Shown: positions 17,412 to 25,140, counted from the stretch's first letter. The stretch is 33,274 nucleotides of DNA from Bradyrhizobium sp. (GCF_019242285.1 NZ_JAFAVV010000504.1:1-33274), one strand, 5' to 3'. The notes: generated by a model not told the origin, from the sequence alone. Translations and numbers: made by a program.

Positions 17412-18325
17412 TGCCGGGACCGACCCGCCGAAACGCCATGCCCGAGCGCGGTTTCATCATCGTCGCCGTGCTGTGGCTGGTCGCGGCGCTCGCCTCGCTG
17501 GCGATGATCTTTGCGTTGTACCTCTCGAATTCGGCAAGGACGCTCGGCCTCAATGACACGGCGTTGCAGGTCGAGGCCTTGGCGTCCGCCGGTGTCGAGC
17601 TCGCCGCCTATCAGTTGCAGCTTTCCGGCGATGAGGCGCGGCCGGCCCGAGGTTCATTTCATACCCGTCTGAACGGCGCGGATATATCAGTCGGCTATCT
17701 GTCCGAAGCGGCGCGGATCGATCTCAACGCTGCGCCAAAGGAGCTGCTGGCCGGCCTGATGTCGGTCCTGGGCGCACGTGGCGATGATGCGAGCGAATTT
17801 GCCGACCGCATCATCGCCTGGCGGACCAAGCCGACGCCGGAAAGCGCCGGAAACGAGGATGCCCTCTATCGCGCGGCCGGCCGCGCCTATTCGCCACGAC
17901 AGGGGCCATTCGCCCATGTCAACGAGCTCGCCCTCGTGCTCGGTCCTCCGCCGGCGCTGGTGGAGCGGGCACTGCCGTTCGTCACCGTGTTCAGCGGCGA
18001 GTCCGGCGTCGATGTGATCAACGCGCCGGCCGAAGTGATCGCGGCGCTGCCGGGCATGACGCCGCTCGTGCTCCGCCAGTTCCTCAATGGCCGCGCCTCG
18101 CTCGGGAACGACGCCGCAGCGCTAGCGACTGCGCTCGGTCCCGCAGGCGCCAGCGCCATGGCACAGAAGAGCAAGGCCTATCGTCTTTCGATCCAGATCC
18201 GCGTTCCGGATGGGCGGCAAAACACTTCGGAGGTCGTGATCGGCCTGGACGGCAAGGACGAGCCCTATCGGGTGCTGTCATGGCAGGACCATCTCCCGCA
18301 GCGCCGGGCGGCAGGGGAGCGGTGA
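17408..18325 (+). CDS. gspK: Minor pseudopilin GspK
   Basis: A 305-residue pseudopilin thought to cap the pseudopilus. The leader ends 'MPERG' before Phe16, followed by 'FIIVAVLWLVAALASLAMIF'. As in other GspK proteins the +5 position is not Glu (here Ala20). The large periplasmic domain includes 'SEAARIDLNAAPKELLAGLM', the helix-hairpin-helix-like insertion of the family, and 'GVDVINAPAEVIAALPGMT', its second copy. Start and stop overlap gspJ and gspL by four bases each, so expression is coupled. Confidence 0.92.
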   Translation: MMPGPTRRNAMPERGFIIVAVLWLVAALASLAMIFALYLSNSARTLGLNDTALQVEALASAGVELAAYQLQLSGDEARPARGSFHTRLNGADISVGYLSEAARIDLNAAPKELLAGLMSVLGARGDDASEFADRIIAWRTKPTPESAGNEDALYRAAGRAYSPRQGPFAHVNELALVLGPPPALVERALPFVTVFSGESGVDVINAPAEVIAALPGMTPLVLRQFLNGRASLGNDAAALATALGPAGASAMAQKSKAYRLSIQIRVPDGRQNTSEVVIGLDGKDEPYRVLSWQDHLPQRRAAGER

Positions 18326-19386
18326 AGCGCATGCAAATGGAGCTGAAACGCCTGTTCGACGCCTGGATTGCCGCGGTTGCCGCCGTGGTCAAGGCCGCCA
18401 TCTTGCGCATCATGCCGCAACGGCGCGTCGTCCTCGTGATGGGCGACGATGATTGGTTCACAGTGCGCTTCGACCCGGCCGATGGAGGCGCGAAATTGCC
18501 GGCGCAGCCATTACGCCTCGGAGAGACCGGCCACGATCCGATGCTTGACGCCCGCTGGCGAGCCGCGCTTCGCGGCAGCCGCGTCGACATTCGAATGCGG
18601 CCGGAGCAGCTCCTGTTCCGTGAGATCGACTTCCCGAAGCAGGCGGCCGACTTTCTCGGCGGCATGGTCCGCGCCCAGATCGACCGCTTGACGCCCTGGA
18701 CGGCGAGCGAGGCGGAGTTCGGCATGACGCAGCCGGTCGCGATCGCCAACGATCGCATCGCACTGACGGTGGCCGCGACCTCGAAGCAGAGAATTCAGCC
18801 GCTGGTGACGCTTGCCACCAGGCTCGGGGCAGCGTCGGTCGCGGGATTGGTCGAGGTGCCTGCGGATGCCGAACCGGTTTGCGTGTTCGAGCGCGAGCTT
18901 GCGCATGGAGGCGGGGTGGACCTGTCACGGCTGTTGCGCCTGACCCTGCTCGGCGCGTCGCTCGCAGCAGCCGCGTCGCTCCTGATCTCGACCTATGCCG
19001 GCAGCATGCTCGATGCCGAGCAGCAGGACCTGCAACATCGCATCGCGCAGCGGCGCGCCGCGCTCCGCATCGACCAGGGCAGTGGATCGGCCCGCGCTCT
19101 GCTCGCCAGGCGCAAGCAGAGCTCGCCGTCGAGCGTCATGGTGCTCGAGGCGATCTCGCGCGTGCTGCCCGACACGACCTACGTCACCGAGCTGCGCGTC
19201 GAAGGCGACAAGATGCAGGTTGTCGGCCTCACTCAGGATGCGCCTTCACTGATCAAGCTCCTGGAGCAGTCGCCGCAATTCACCCGGGCAACCTTCTTCG
19301 CGCCGACCACGCGCGACCCGAGCGACCCGGGTGAGCGGTTCCACATCGAGGCGCACGTCACGGCCTATTTCGGATCGGGATCATGA
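18322..19386 (+). CDS. gspL: Type II secretion system assembly protein GspL
   Basis: GspL links the cytoplasmic ATPase to the periplasmic GspM. From the GTG at 18322 (GTGA overlap with the gspK stop, GGGGAG site upstream) the protein has 354 residues. About 200 residues are cytoplasmic and resemble the actin-like/PilM portion, including 'MRPEQLLFREIDFPKQAADF' and 'RLTPWTASEAEFGMT'. One membrane segment follows ('LLGASLAAAASLLISTYAG'), then a coiled coil and a PilN-like ferredoxin fold with 'VLEAISRVLPDTTYVTELRV'. The cytoplasmic part is shorter than in classical GspL. An ATG at 18331 is an alternative start. Confidence 0.87.
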   Translation: MKRMQMELKRLFDAWIAAVAAVVKAAILRIMPQRRVVLVMGDDDWFTVRFDPADGGAKLPAQPLRLGETGHDPMLDARWRAALRGSRVDIRMRPEQLLFREIDFPKQAADFLGGMVRAQIDRLTPWTASEAEFGMTQPVAIANDRIALTVAATSKQRIQPLVTLATRLGAASVAGLVEVPADAEPVCVFERELAHGGGVDLSRLLRLTLLGASLAAAASLLISTYAGSMLDAEQQDLQHRIAQRRAALRIDQGSGSARALLARRKQSSPSSVMVLEAISRVLPDTTYVTELRVEGDKMQVVGLTQDAPSLIKLLEQSPQFTRATFFAPTTRDPSDPGERFHIEAHVTAYFGSGS

Positions 19387-19940
19387 ACCAGCTCGCCATC
19401 ATGAGGAGACTCGCGACGACGCCGCTGCCCGCGGCGGCGGTCTATCTTGGCATCCTCGGCCTGCTGCTGTTCTTCGCCGTCGACGCGTTGATCGTCGTCC
19501 TCGGCCAGCGGACGGATGTTGCGGCCTCAGCCGCCATGCTCGAGCAGCTCGAGGGCAGGAGGCCGGCTTCCGCCGGCAGTCAGGCGGTGGCCAGCGGACC
19601 GACCGGCTCGCCATTCCTGGAAGGCGCAACGGTGACGGTGGCAGGCGCGGTCCTGCTGCAGCGGGTGACGGCGGCCGTCACCCGACTCGGCGGCACCGTG
19701 CTGTCGTCCCAGGTCGACCTGCAGGGCACGCAATCCAAGTCCGGCTTCCTCAGCATCATCGCAAGCTGCGACGTCGATCAAGGGGGCCTGCAACGCCTGC
19801 TCTACGATCTCGAGGCCGGCATGCCGTTCCTGTTCGTCGACCAGGTCGTGGCGCAGGCGCCTGCCGACGTTGCGGCGAGCGGCCAGGGCAAGCTTCGCGT
19901 CCTGCTGACCGTATCCGGACAATGGCAGGGGGCGAAATGA
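19383..19940 (+). CDS. gspM: Type II secretion system protein GspM
   Basis: A 185-residue bitopic protein with a short cytoplasmic N-terminus, one membrane segment 'AVYLGILGLLLFFAVDALIV' at about residues 19-38, and a periplasmic ferredoxin-like domain ('GAVLLQRVTAAVTRLGGTVL', then 'LQRLLYDLEAGMPFLFVDQV'). This is the GspM subfamily found in Xps-like systems. It overlaps both gspL and gspN in ATGA junctions. GspM pairs with GspL in the inner membrane platform. Confidence 0.85.
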   Translation: MNQLAIMRRLATTPLPAAAVYLGILGLLLFFAVDALIVVLGQRTDVAASAAMLEQLEGRRPASAGSQAVASGPTGSPFLEGATVTVAGAVLLQRVTAAVTRLGGTVLSSQVDLQGTQSKSGFLSIIASCDVDQGGLQRLLYDLEAGMPFLFVDQVVAQAPADVAASGQGKLRVLLTVSGQWQGAK

Positions 19941-20638
19941 CCGGACACGGGAGGAACTGGAAAATGGCACCGGCGTTGCTGGTGCTGCTCGGCATTCCGG
20001 GATCGACGTTCGCCCTGCCGACCGACTCGTCCGCGGTCGACACGGATGCCGCGCGACGGCCGGAGAGCCCGTCCGTTTCCGCGATCTGGGACCAGCCGGC
20101 GACGCCCGCGACCGTTGTGGAAGTCCGGCCGCCGGAGCCGACGCCGGTCGCATCCGAACAGACACGAAGTGAAAATCCGCTGTGGGCGATTCCGCTTGCG
20201 ACCTTGTCGAACACCCGCGACCGGCCGATCTTTTCGGCGTCGCGGCGCCCACCGCCGCCTCCCGTGACGGCATCTGTGCCGGCGGTGACGACACCTTCGG
20301 CGGCGCCGAAGCCGGCGCGGACCGAGCCCCCGCCCATCGCGTTGACCGGCACCATTCTGGGTCAGGATGAGAGCTACGGGATCTTTGTCGATCCAGCGAG
20401 CAAGACCCCGTTGCGGCTCAAGATCGGTGAGGATTATCAAGGCTGGAAGCTGCGTTCGGTCCAGGCCGGCGAAGTGACGCTGGTGCGGGATCAGCAGACG
20501 GTCATCCTGACCTTGCCGCCGCCCGGCTCGGCTGCCGCGGAGCCGGCGCGCCCGCAGATCGAAGCGGTCGGCGCGCGGGCTGCGGAGGCGAGTGGGGGAC
20601 CGCCAGAGCCTCCGCAACCACGCAGCCGCCAGCGCTGA
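19937..20638 (+). CDS. gspN: GspN/GspC-like type II secretion protein
   Basis: A 233-residue exported protein closing the operon. A hydrophobic N-terminal segment ('APALLVLLGIPGSTFALPTD') precedes a Pro-rich stretch, then 'LWAIPLATLSNTRDRPIFSA' and 'RRPPPPP', the signature of XpsN-type proteins. The folded part, 'IALTGTILGQDESYGIFVDP' to 'WKLRSVQAGEVTLVRDQQTV', resembles the homology region of GspC, which docks onto the GspD N0 domain. No PDZ domain follows; the C-terminus is a Pro/Ala-rich tail. As no canonical GspC is present, it may be the inner-to-outer membrane connector. That role is an inference. Confidence 0.8.
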   Translation: MTGHGRNWKMAPALLVLLGIPGSTFALPTDSSAVDTDAARRPESPSVSAIWDQPATPATVVEVRPPEPTPVASEQTRSENPLWAIPLATLSNTRDRPIFSASRRPPPPPVTASVPAVTTPSAAPKPARTEPPPIALTGTILGQDESYGIFVDPASKTPLRLKIGEDYQGWKLRSVQAGEVTLVRDQQTVILTLPPPGSAAAEPARPQIEAVGARAAEASGGPPEPPQPRSRQR

Positions 20639-20920
20639 TACGGCCACGCCGCGAATTGGCGTCGCGGCCAGCGCGAGAAAGGCCTCCAGGACTGAACCCT
20701 GGGGCAGGGCGCTTGCTCTCGTCAGCGACGGCCGGTGGACCGGAAAAATCGGTGGATGACGAGGAGTGATCCGCAAAATCACCACTCTCGATCGTCGTGC
20801 CCCGATGTTGCCTCGCGGTTGTTTTCGAACCGTTACGCAATGAGAGAACTGACGTCATCCATCCCACCTACAACTACGTGCGCTTCTACTACCTCCAATT
20901 GTTTCCAACGGGAGAGAGTC

Positions 20921-22834
20921 ATGTTGAAACCAGTGCTTGCGCACAAGCTTGGCCGATTGCTGCTCGGCACTTCAGTCGCGGCCCTTGCCATGTCGCAAAC
21001 GGTTCGCGCGGACGACGGACGTGATCACGATGGACGAAACCCGGTCGAGCAGATCAGGACGGCGTCGCCGATCAAGCACGTCGTCATCATCGTCGGGGAA
21101 AATCGCAGCTTCGACCATCTGTTTGCGACCTACCAGCCGAAATCCCGCAACGAACGGGTGCTGAACCTGCTTTCGGAGCGCATCGTCAAGAGCGACGGCT
21201 CGCCGAACGAGAATTTCGACAAGGGCCACCAGTTTCAGATCACCTCGGCGCCCAACGGTGGCAAATTCTTCATCAGTGTCGGCAAAGCCAGCAAGGCGCT
21301 CTACACGACGTTGCCTGCGCCTGATCTGGCAGGCGTGCAGAATCCGCCAGCGGCTGCGATCCTGACGCTTCCGGGCGGCGATCCGGGCCTGCCGGCGGCC
21401 GACCAGTTCCTGTACGGCACCGGCGGCACCGGTCTGCCGAACAAGGTCGGTCCGGATATCCGCATCACCAATGTGAACACCTTGCCGCCGGGACCATTCC
21501 TGATGACCGGCCCCACCATGCCCTATGACGCCTACACCGGCGACACCATCCACCAGTTCTTCCAGATGTATCAGCAGATGGATTGCGCGATCGACAGCGA
21601 GCATGTCTCGCGCGGCAATCCGACCGGCTGCCTGCACGACCTGCAGTCGGCCATCACCACCACCTATTCGACCGCGCCGGGCGGCACGCCGCACGACACC
21701 GGCCAGACGATGGCGTTCTTCAACATGCAGAAGGGCGACGTTCCCTATTTCAAGTTCCTCGCCGACAACTACACCATGAGCGACAACTATCACCAGCCGG
21801 TCATGGGCGGCACCGGTCCGGACAGCGTGCCGCTCGGCTTCGCCGACCAGGTGTTCTTCGGTGACGGCAAGGGCAATGCGGCGACCCCGGCCGCGAGCAC
21901 GGTCTACAATCCCGATCCGCAGCCGAACACGTTGAACCTCTACACGGCGCGCAAGCAGTGGTTCAACTGCTCTGATCCCGCGCAGCCGGGCGTCAAGCCG
22001 ATCCTGGATTACCTCGGCAAGCTGCCCTACAAGGCGCAGTCCAGGTGCGATGCGGGGCACTATTACAACGCGGTGAACATCGACCCGGCCTGGACACCGC
22101 AGGGCACGCCGAGCGGTGCCGGCTCGATTCCCCCGGTCACCATGACCAGCATCGGCGATCTCCTGAGCGCGAAGAACATTCCGTGGAAGTATTACGGCGG
22201 CGGCTACACTGTTTCGGGGACCGGCGCACCGCTCGACGGCCTCTACTGCAACATCTGCAATCCGTTCGAATATCAACTGAACTATCCGGCGATGCGCGCG
22301 GACCACATGCGCGACGTCACCGACCTCTTCAACGACCTGAAGAACGGAACGCTGCCGGCGGTGTCCTACGTCAAGCCGGACGGCACCATGGACGGCCACC
22401 CCGCGTCCTCGAAGTTCGATCTGTTCGAGGCGTTCGCCAAGAACATCATCGAGCTCGCGCAGGGCAACAGGGAGCAGTGGGAGAGCACGGCCATCTTCGT
22501 CACCGTCGACGAGGGGGGCGGCTACTACGATTCAGGCTTCATCCAGCCGGTCGACTTCTTCGGCACCGGGCCTCGAATCCCCATGATCGCGGTGTCGCCG
22601 TTCTCCCGCGGCGGCCATATCAGCCACGTCTATGGCGAGCATTCGTCGTTCGTGAAGTTCGTCGAGCGCAACTGGCATCTCGGCAAGCTCACCCCACGCA
22701 GCCGCGACAACCTGCCGAACCCGCGCACGAATGACGACGACGCCTATGTTCCCGTCAATATGCCGGCAATCGGCGACCTGTTCGATCTGTTCGACTTCGA
22801 CCGGGACCGCGACCACGACGGCGATTCCAGGTAG
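20921..22834 (+). CDS. Exported phosphoesterase (phospholipase C/acid phosphatase family, PF04185)
   Basis: A 637-residue protein with a Sec signal peptide (cleavage about residue 30, 'MSQTVRA' before Asp-Asp). The family motif is at residues 53-68: 'HVVIIVGENRSFDHLF', with Glu60 and Asn61 as predicted metal/catalytic ligands. Further family blocks are 'QPVMGGTGPDSVPLGFADQV', 'PAVSYVKPDGTMDGHPAS' and 'IFVTVDEGGGYYD'. Members include AcpA-type acid phosphatases and non-haemolytic phospholipases C; the substrate here cannot be decided. The C-terminus ends in an Asp/Arg/His-rich tail ('DFDRDRDHDGDSR'). I chose the ATG at 20921 for its GGGAGAGAG site and signal peptide. It lies 282 bp after gspN, so probably has its own promoter, and is a good candidate for type II export. 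Confidence 0.88.
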   Translation: MLKPVLAHKLGRLLLGTSVAALAMSQTVRADDGRDHDGRNPVEQIRTASPIKHVVIIVGENRSFDHLFATYQPKSRNERVLNLLSERIVKSDGSPNENFDKGHQFQITSAPNGGKFFISVGKASKALYTTLPAPDLAGVQNPPAAAILTLPGGDPGLPAADQFLYGTGGTGLPNKVGPDIRITNVNTLPPGPFLMTGPTMPYDAYTGDTIHQFFQMYQQMDCAIDSEHVSRGNPTGCLHDLQSAITTTYSTAPGGTPHDTGQTMAFFNMQKGDVPYFKFLADNYTMSDNYHQPVMGGTGPDSVPLGFADQVFFGDGKGNAATPAASTVYNPDPQPNTLNLYTARKQWFNCSDPAQPGVKPILDYLGKLPYKAQSRCDAGHYYNAVNIDPAWTPQGTPSGAGSIPPVTMTSIGDLLSAKNIPWKYYGGGYTVSGTGAPLDGLYCNICNPFEYQLNYPAMRADHMRDVTDLFNDLKNGTLPAVSYVKPDGTMDGHPASSKFDLFEAFAKNIIELAQGNREQWESTAIFVTVDEGGGYYDSGFIQPVDFFGTGPRIPMIAVSPFSRGGHISHVYGEHSSFVKFVERNWHLGKLTPRSRDNLPNPRTNDDDAYVPVNMPAIGDLFDLFDFDRDRDHDGDSR

Positions 22835-22865
22835 AGGCGTCGCGCTTCCAGCAATTTGAGACGGC

Positions 22866-22898
22866 GGGCCGGCAGACGCACTGCCGGCCCCTTTCATT
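22866..22898 (+). terminator. Intrinsic terminator after the phosphoesterase gene
   Basis: GGGCCGGCAG (22866-22875) and CTGCCGGCCC (22881-22890) form a perfect 10-bp GC-rich stem with an ACGCA loop, followed by CTTTCATTT. It lies 32 bp after the phosphoesterase stop. Confidence 0.8.
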
Positions 22899-23011
22899 TG
22901 CGAAAATGGCCGCGGGAAATCGGCTTCCGACACTTTGCCGGACAGTGTACCATCCGCGCATGAGGCTCATCCAAGAGCAACCGGTCGGTTTCGGACCAGC
23001 AGGAGGGAGCG

Positions 23012-23644
23012 ATGGCGGATCAGGTCCAATGGCACCTTTCCGGTGACTATTTCGAGAATTGCAGCTGCAGCATCGTATGTCCGTGCCTCGTATCGGCAGC
23101 CGCGCCTCTGACCGCGCAACCGACCGACGGCTTCTGCAACGTGCCGCTGCTGTTCCACATCGACAACGGCCGCTATGGCGACGTCGCGCTCGACGACCTC
23201 AACGTGGCGGTGATGCTCCACGCACCGGGGGTGATGGCAGAAGGCAACTGGTCGGTGGCCGCCTATGTCGATGAGCGCGCCGACGACAGCCAGACCGAGG
23301 CCCTGGGGGCGATCTTCACCGGCGCCGCCGGCGGCCCCATGGCCGCGTTCACGCCGCTGATCAGCACGAATCTGGGGGTGAAGAAGGTCCCGATCACCTT
23401 CCGGATCGATGGCAAGACGCGCTCCGCGGAAATTTCGGGCATTCTGCACATGTCCGTCGCTCCGCTGCCGACCATGCATCCCAGCGGAGAGATGTGGGCG
23501 AACATCGGCCATCCGGTCAGCCCCGACAGGATGGTGATGGCCGTCGGCGCCGCCGGCAACACCTACAACGATCACGGCATGCGCTGGGATAATTCCGGCA
23601 AGAACGGCCTCTATGCGCCGATCAAATGGTCGAACCAGGCGTGA
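23012..23644 (+). CDS. DUF1326 family protein
   Basis: A 210-residue soluble protein recognised as DUF1326 from its start 'WHLSGDYFENCSCSIVCPC'. Four cysteines at residues 17, 19, 23 and 25 form a C-x-C-x3-C-x-C cluster, with a fifth at Cys42, so metal binding is likely. There is no signal peptide. The rest, including 'VMLHAPGVMAEGNWSVAAYV' and 'EISGILHMSVAPLPTMHPSG', is typical of the family. Biochemical function is not established to my knowledge. It starts at an ATG with a GGAGGGAG site and is followed 49 bp later by a DUF2182 gene, a pair often found together. Joint action in metal handling is an inference. Confidence 0.88.
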   Translation: MADQVQWHLSGDYFENCSCSIVCPCLVSAAAPLTAQPTDGFCNVPLLFHIDNGRYGDVALDDLNVAVMLHAPGVMAEGNWSVAAYVDERADDSQTEALGAIFTGAAGGPMAAFTPLISTNLGVKKVPITFRIDGKTRSAEISGILHMSVAPLPTMHPSGEMWANIGHPVSPDRMVMAVGAAGNTYNDHGMRWDNSGKNGLYAPIKWSNQA

Positions 23645-23693
23645 TTCAGCTCCGGATACGGCCTGCCGATAACGCCCGCCACACGCCTCGCAG

Positions 23694-24605
23694 ATGACCG
23701 ACGGCACCCTGGAAACCGTGCTGCGGCGCGATCGCTGGGTCGTTGGTGGCGCGATCGGGATCATTGTCGCGCTTGCCTGGGCCTATGTGCTCTGGCTTGC
23801 CAGCGACATGGACATGGGCGGCATGGACATGACCGGGTACCGCATGATCCCGGCCGGGATTGGAATCATGCTGCCGGCGAACGAGCCGTGGCGCGCGATC
23901 GAGTTCGTCTATGTGTTCCTGATGTGGGCGGTGATGATGGTCGGAATGATGGCGCCCTCGGCCACGCCCATGCTCCTCATGTACGCCCGCGTCGGGCGGC
24001 AGGGAAGGATCGCGGGCAAGCCGTTCGCCGCGACCGGCTGGTTCGCCGCCGGCTACTTCCTGGCCTGGACCGGCCTTTCGCTGCTGGCGACGCTGATCCA
24101 ATGGGTGATGGAGCGCGAGGCGCTGCTCGATCCCCGCATGACGAGCGCCAGCGACACGCTCGGCGCCGTCGTGCTGATCGCTGCGGGCGTCTACCAGTGG
24201 ACGCCGCTCAAGGACATTTGCCTCGCCCAGTGCCAGACGCCGCTCGGATTCCTGATGCGCCACGGCGGCTTTCGCAGCGATGTGCCGGGATGCCTCGGGC
24301 TGGGGTTGCGCCACGGCGCCTATTGCGTCGGCTGCTGCTGGGTCCTGATGGCGCTCCTGTTCGTGGTCGGCGTGATGAACGTGCTCTGGATCGCGCTGCT
24401 GGCACTGCTGGTGCTGCTGGAGAAGCTCACGCCATGGGGACGGTGGCTCGCACGGGCCGCCGGGGTGGCCTGTATCGCCGCGGGGGTCTGGCTGATGTTT
24501 TCGGCGCCGGCGCGGGCTGCCGAATCCAGCATGTTGGCGGAAGGGGTGGGATTCGAACCCACGGTGCCCTTGCGGGCACGCCGGTTTTCAAGACCGGTGC
24601 CTTAA
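23694..24605 (+). CDS. DUF2182 multi-pass membrane protein
   Basis: A 303-residue inner membrane protein of the DUF2182 family, with about seven predicted helices. After the first helix it has the Met/Asp-rich loop 'SDMDMGGMDM' at residues 37-46, and helix two contains 'MWAVMMVGMMAPSATPM'. Conserved cysteines sit in 'DICLAQC' (176, 180) and 'HGAYCVGCCW' (211, 214, 215). Met- and Cys-rich motifs suggest copper or another soft metal, but no function is proven. The frame ends at a TAA at 24603-24605: residues 281-303 are encoded by the antisense of tRNA-Ser. The C-terminus is therefore dictated by the tRNA sequence, and normal family members should end near residue 275. It partners the upstream DUF1326 gene. 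Confidence 0.87.
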   Translation: MTDGTLETVLRRDRWVVGGAIGIIVALAWAYVLWLASDMDMGGMDMTGYRMIPAGIGIMLPANEPWRAIEFVYVFLMWAVMMVGMMAPSATPMLLMYARVGRQGRIAGKPFAATGWFAAGYFLAWTGLSLLATLIQWVMEREALLDPRMTSASDTLGAVVLIAAGVYQWTPLKDICLAQCQTPLGFLMRHGGFRSDVPGCLGLGLRHGAYCVGCCWVLMALLFVVGVMNVLWIALLALLVLLEKLTPWGRWLARAAGVACIAAGVWLMFSAPARAAESSMLAEGVGFEPTVPLRARRFSRPVP

Positions 24606-24624
24606 ACCACTCGGCCACCCTTCC
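24535..24624 (-). tRNA. tRNA-Ser (anticodon UGA)
   Basis: A 90-nt class II tRNA on the minus strand. The acceptor stem pairs GGAAGGG with CCCTTCC, the D-arm begins GTGGCCGAGTGG, and the anticodon loop is CTTGAAA with TGA (complement at 24588-24590). A long variable arm (CGTGCCCGCAAGGGCACG) and a T-loop GGTTCGAATCC follow. The discriminator is G and CCA is encoded (complement at 24535-24537). It overlaps the end of the DUF2182 frame on the opposite strand. Confidence 0.96.
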
Positions 24625-24691
24625 AACGCTTGAAGTCGCCAGGCTTTTGGCAGTCCGCAGAGAACGTTTCCAGACTATTGCTACCGCTTTG

Positions 24692-24890
24692 CTACCCAAC
24701 GTCGTCCGGACGCCTGTTTATGGCGGTCCGCATGGCATCGTCAACCGCCGCGGCGGCCTCGCTCTGCATGTTCGGGATCAGGTGGCTGTAGATGTCGTCG
24801 TGATCGCGATCGAGGAATGCCCGAGCCGCTCCTGTACGACCCTGGGGTGAACCCTGGCCGGTGATCCATCGAACATGCTTGCGGTGGCGA
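24692..24890 (-). pseudogene. Remnant of a tyrosine recombinase/phage integrase, C-terminal end, frameshifted
   Basis: On the minus strand, 'VHPRVVQERLGHSSIAIT' is the conserved box II region of tyrosine recombinases. That frame then runs into a stop. In a neighbouring frame the expected continuation follows at once, 'DIYSHLIPNMQSEAAAAVDD', with the catalytic Tyr in D-I-Y-S-H, ending at a TAG (24694-24692). A frameshift near 24797 therefore splits the C-terminal end. Upstream only 'FATAS' is still recognisable, and a 14-bp near-repeat (24887-24914) marks where similarity ends. The DNA-binding N-terminus and the first catalytic Arg are missing. The fragment sits 68 bp from the 5' end of tRNA-Ser, suggesting an old tRNA-linked insertion. 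Confidence 0.8.
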
Positions 24891-24944
24891 ATGGACTTGT
24901 GCGAATGGACTTACACCGCCTGGTCACCAGATCGATCGCAACTT

Positions 24945-25064
24945 TTAGAGCCCTGAGTACTGCAGCGTCAAAACGATTGCTATTAGGAGCAATGCGAAGC
25001 CGAGCCCAGCTGCTATGGTGAAAGACCACTCCAATCGATCTTTCGGCATCCAAGGCTTTTCCAT
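24945..25064 (-). CDS. Possible single-helix small membrane protein (39 aa)
   Basis: A 39-residue frame with a charged start ('MPKDRLEW' from the inner ATG at 25049) and one strong membrane helix, 'IAAGLGFALLLIAIVLTLQY'. The ATG at 25049 has GGAAAA about ten bases upstream and gives a 34-residue protein; the ATG at 25064 gives 39. The frame is open further upstream, without a hydrophobic or conserved character. Function unknown. The charged-then-hydrophobic layout makes it more credible than a chance ORF. Confidence 0.45.
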   Translation of the reverse strand: MEKPWMPKDRLEWSFTIAAGLGFALLLIAIVLTLQYSGL

Positions 25065-25090
25065 GATCTGTCGATTGAAGCCTACGAGCC

Positions 25091-25140
25091 GGTCAAGACG
25101 GGAGCAGCGGTCCCAAGTGTCTGGGACCGCTGCTTTGACC
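25091..25140. repeat. Long perfect hairpin (inverted repeat)
   Basis: AGCAGCGGTCCCA (25103-25115) and TGGGACCGCTGCT (25122-25134) form a perfect 13-bp stem with a 6-nt loop. GGTCAA (25091-25096) and TTGACC (25135-25140) extend it by six base pairs across a GACGGG bulge. No T-run follows on either strand. It may be a dispersed palindromic element or an RNA structure. Confidence 0.6.

Noticed and set aside
24427-24699. Minus-strand ORF containing 'VAEWFKAPVLKTG'
   Set aside because: This is the sense translation of the tRNA-Ser gene, a common annotation artefact.
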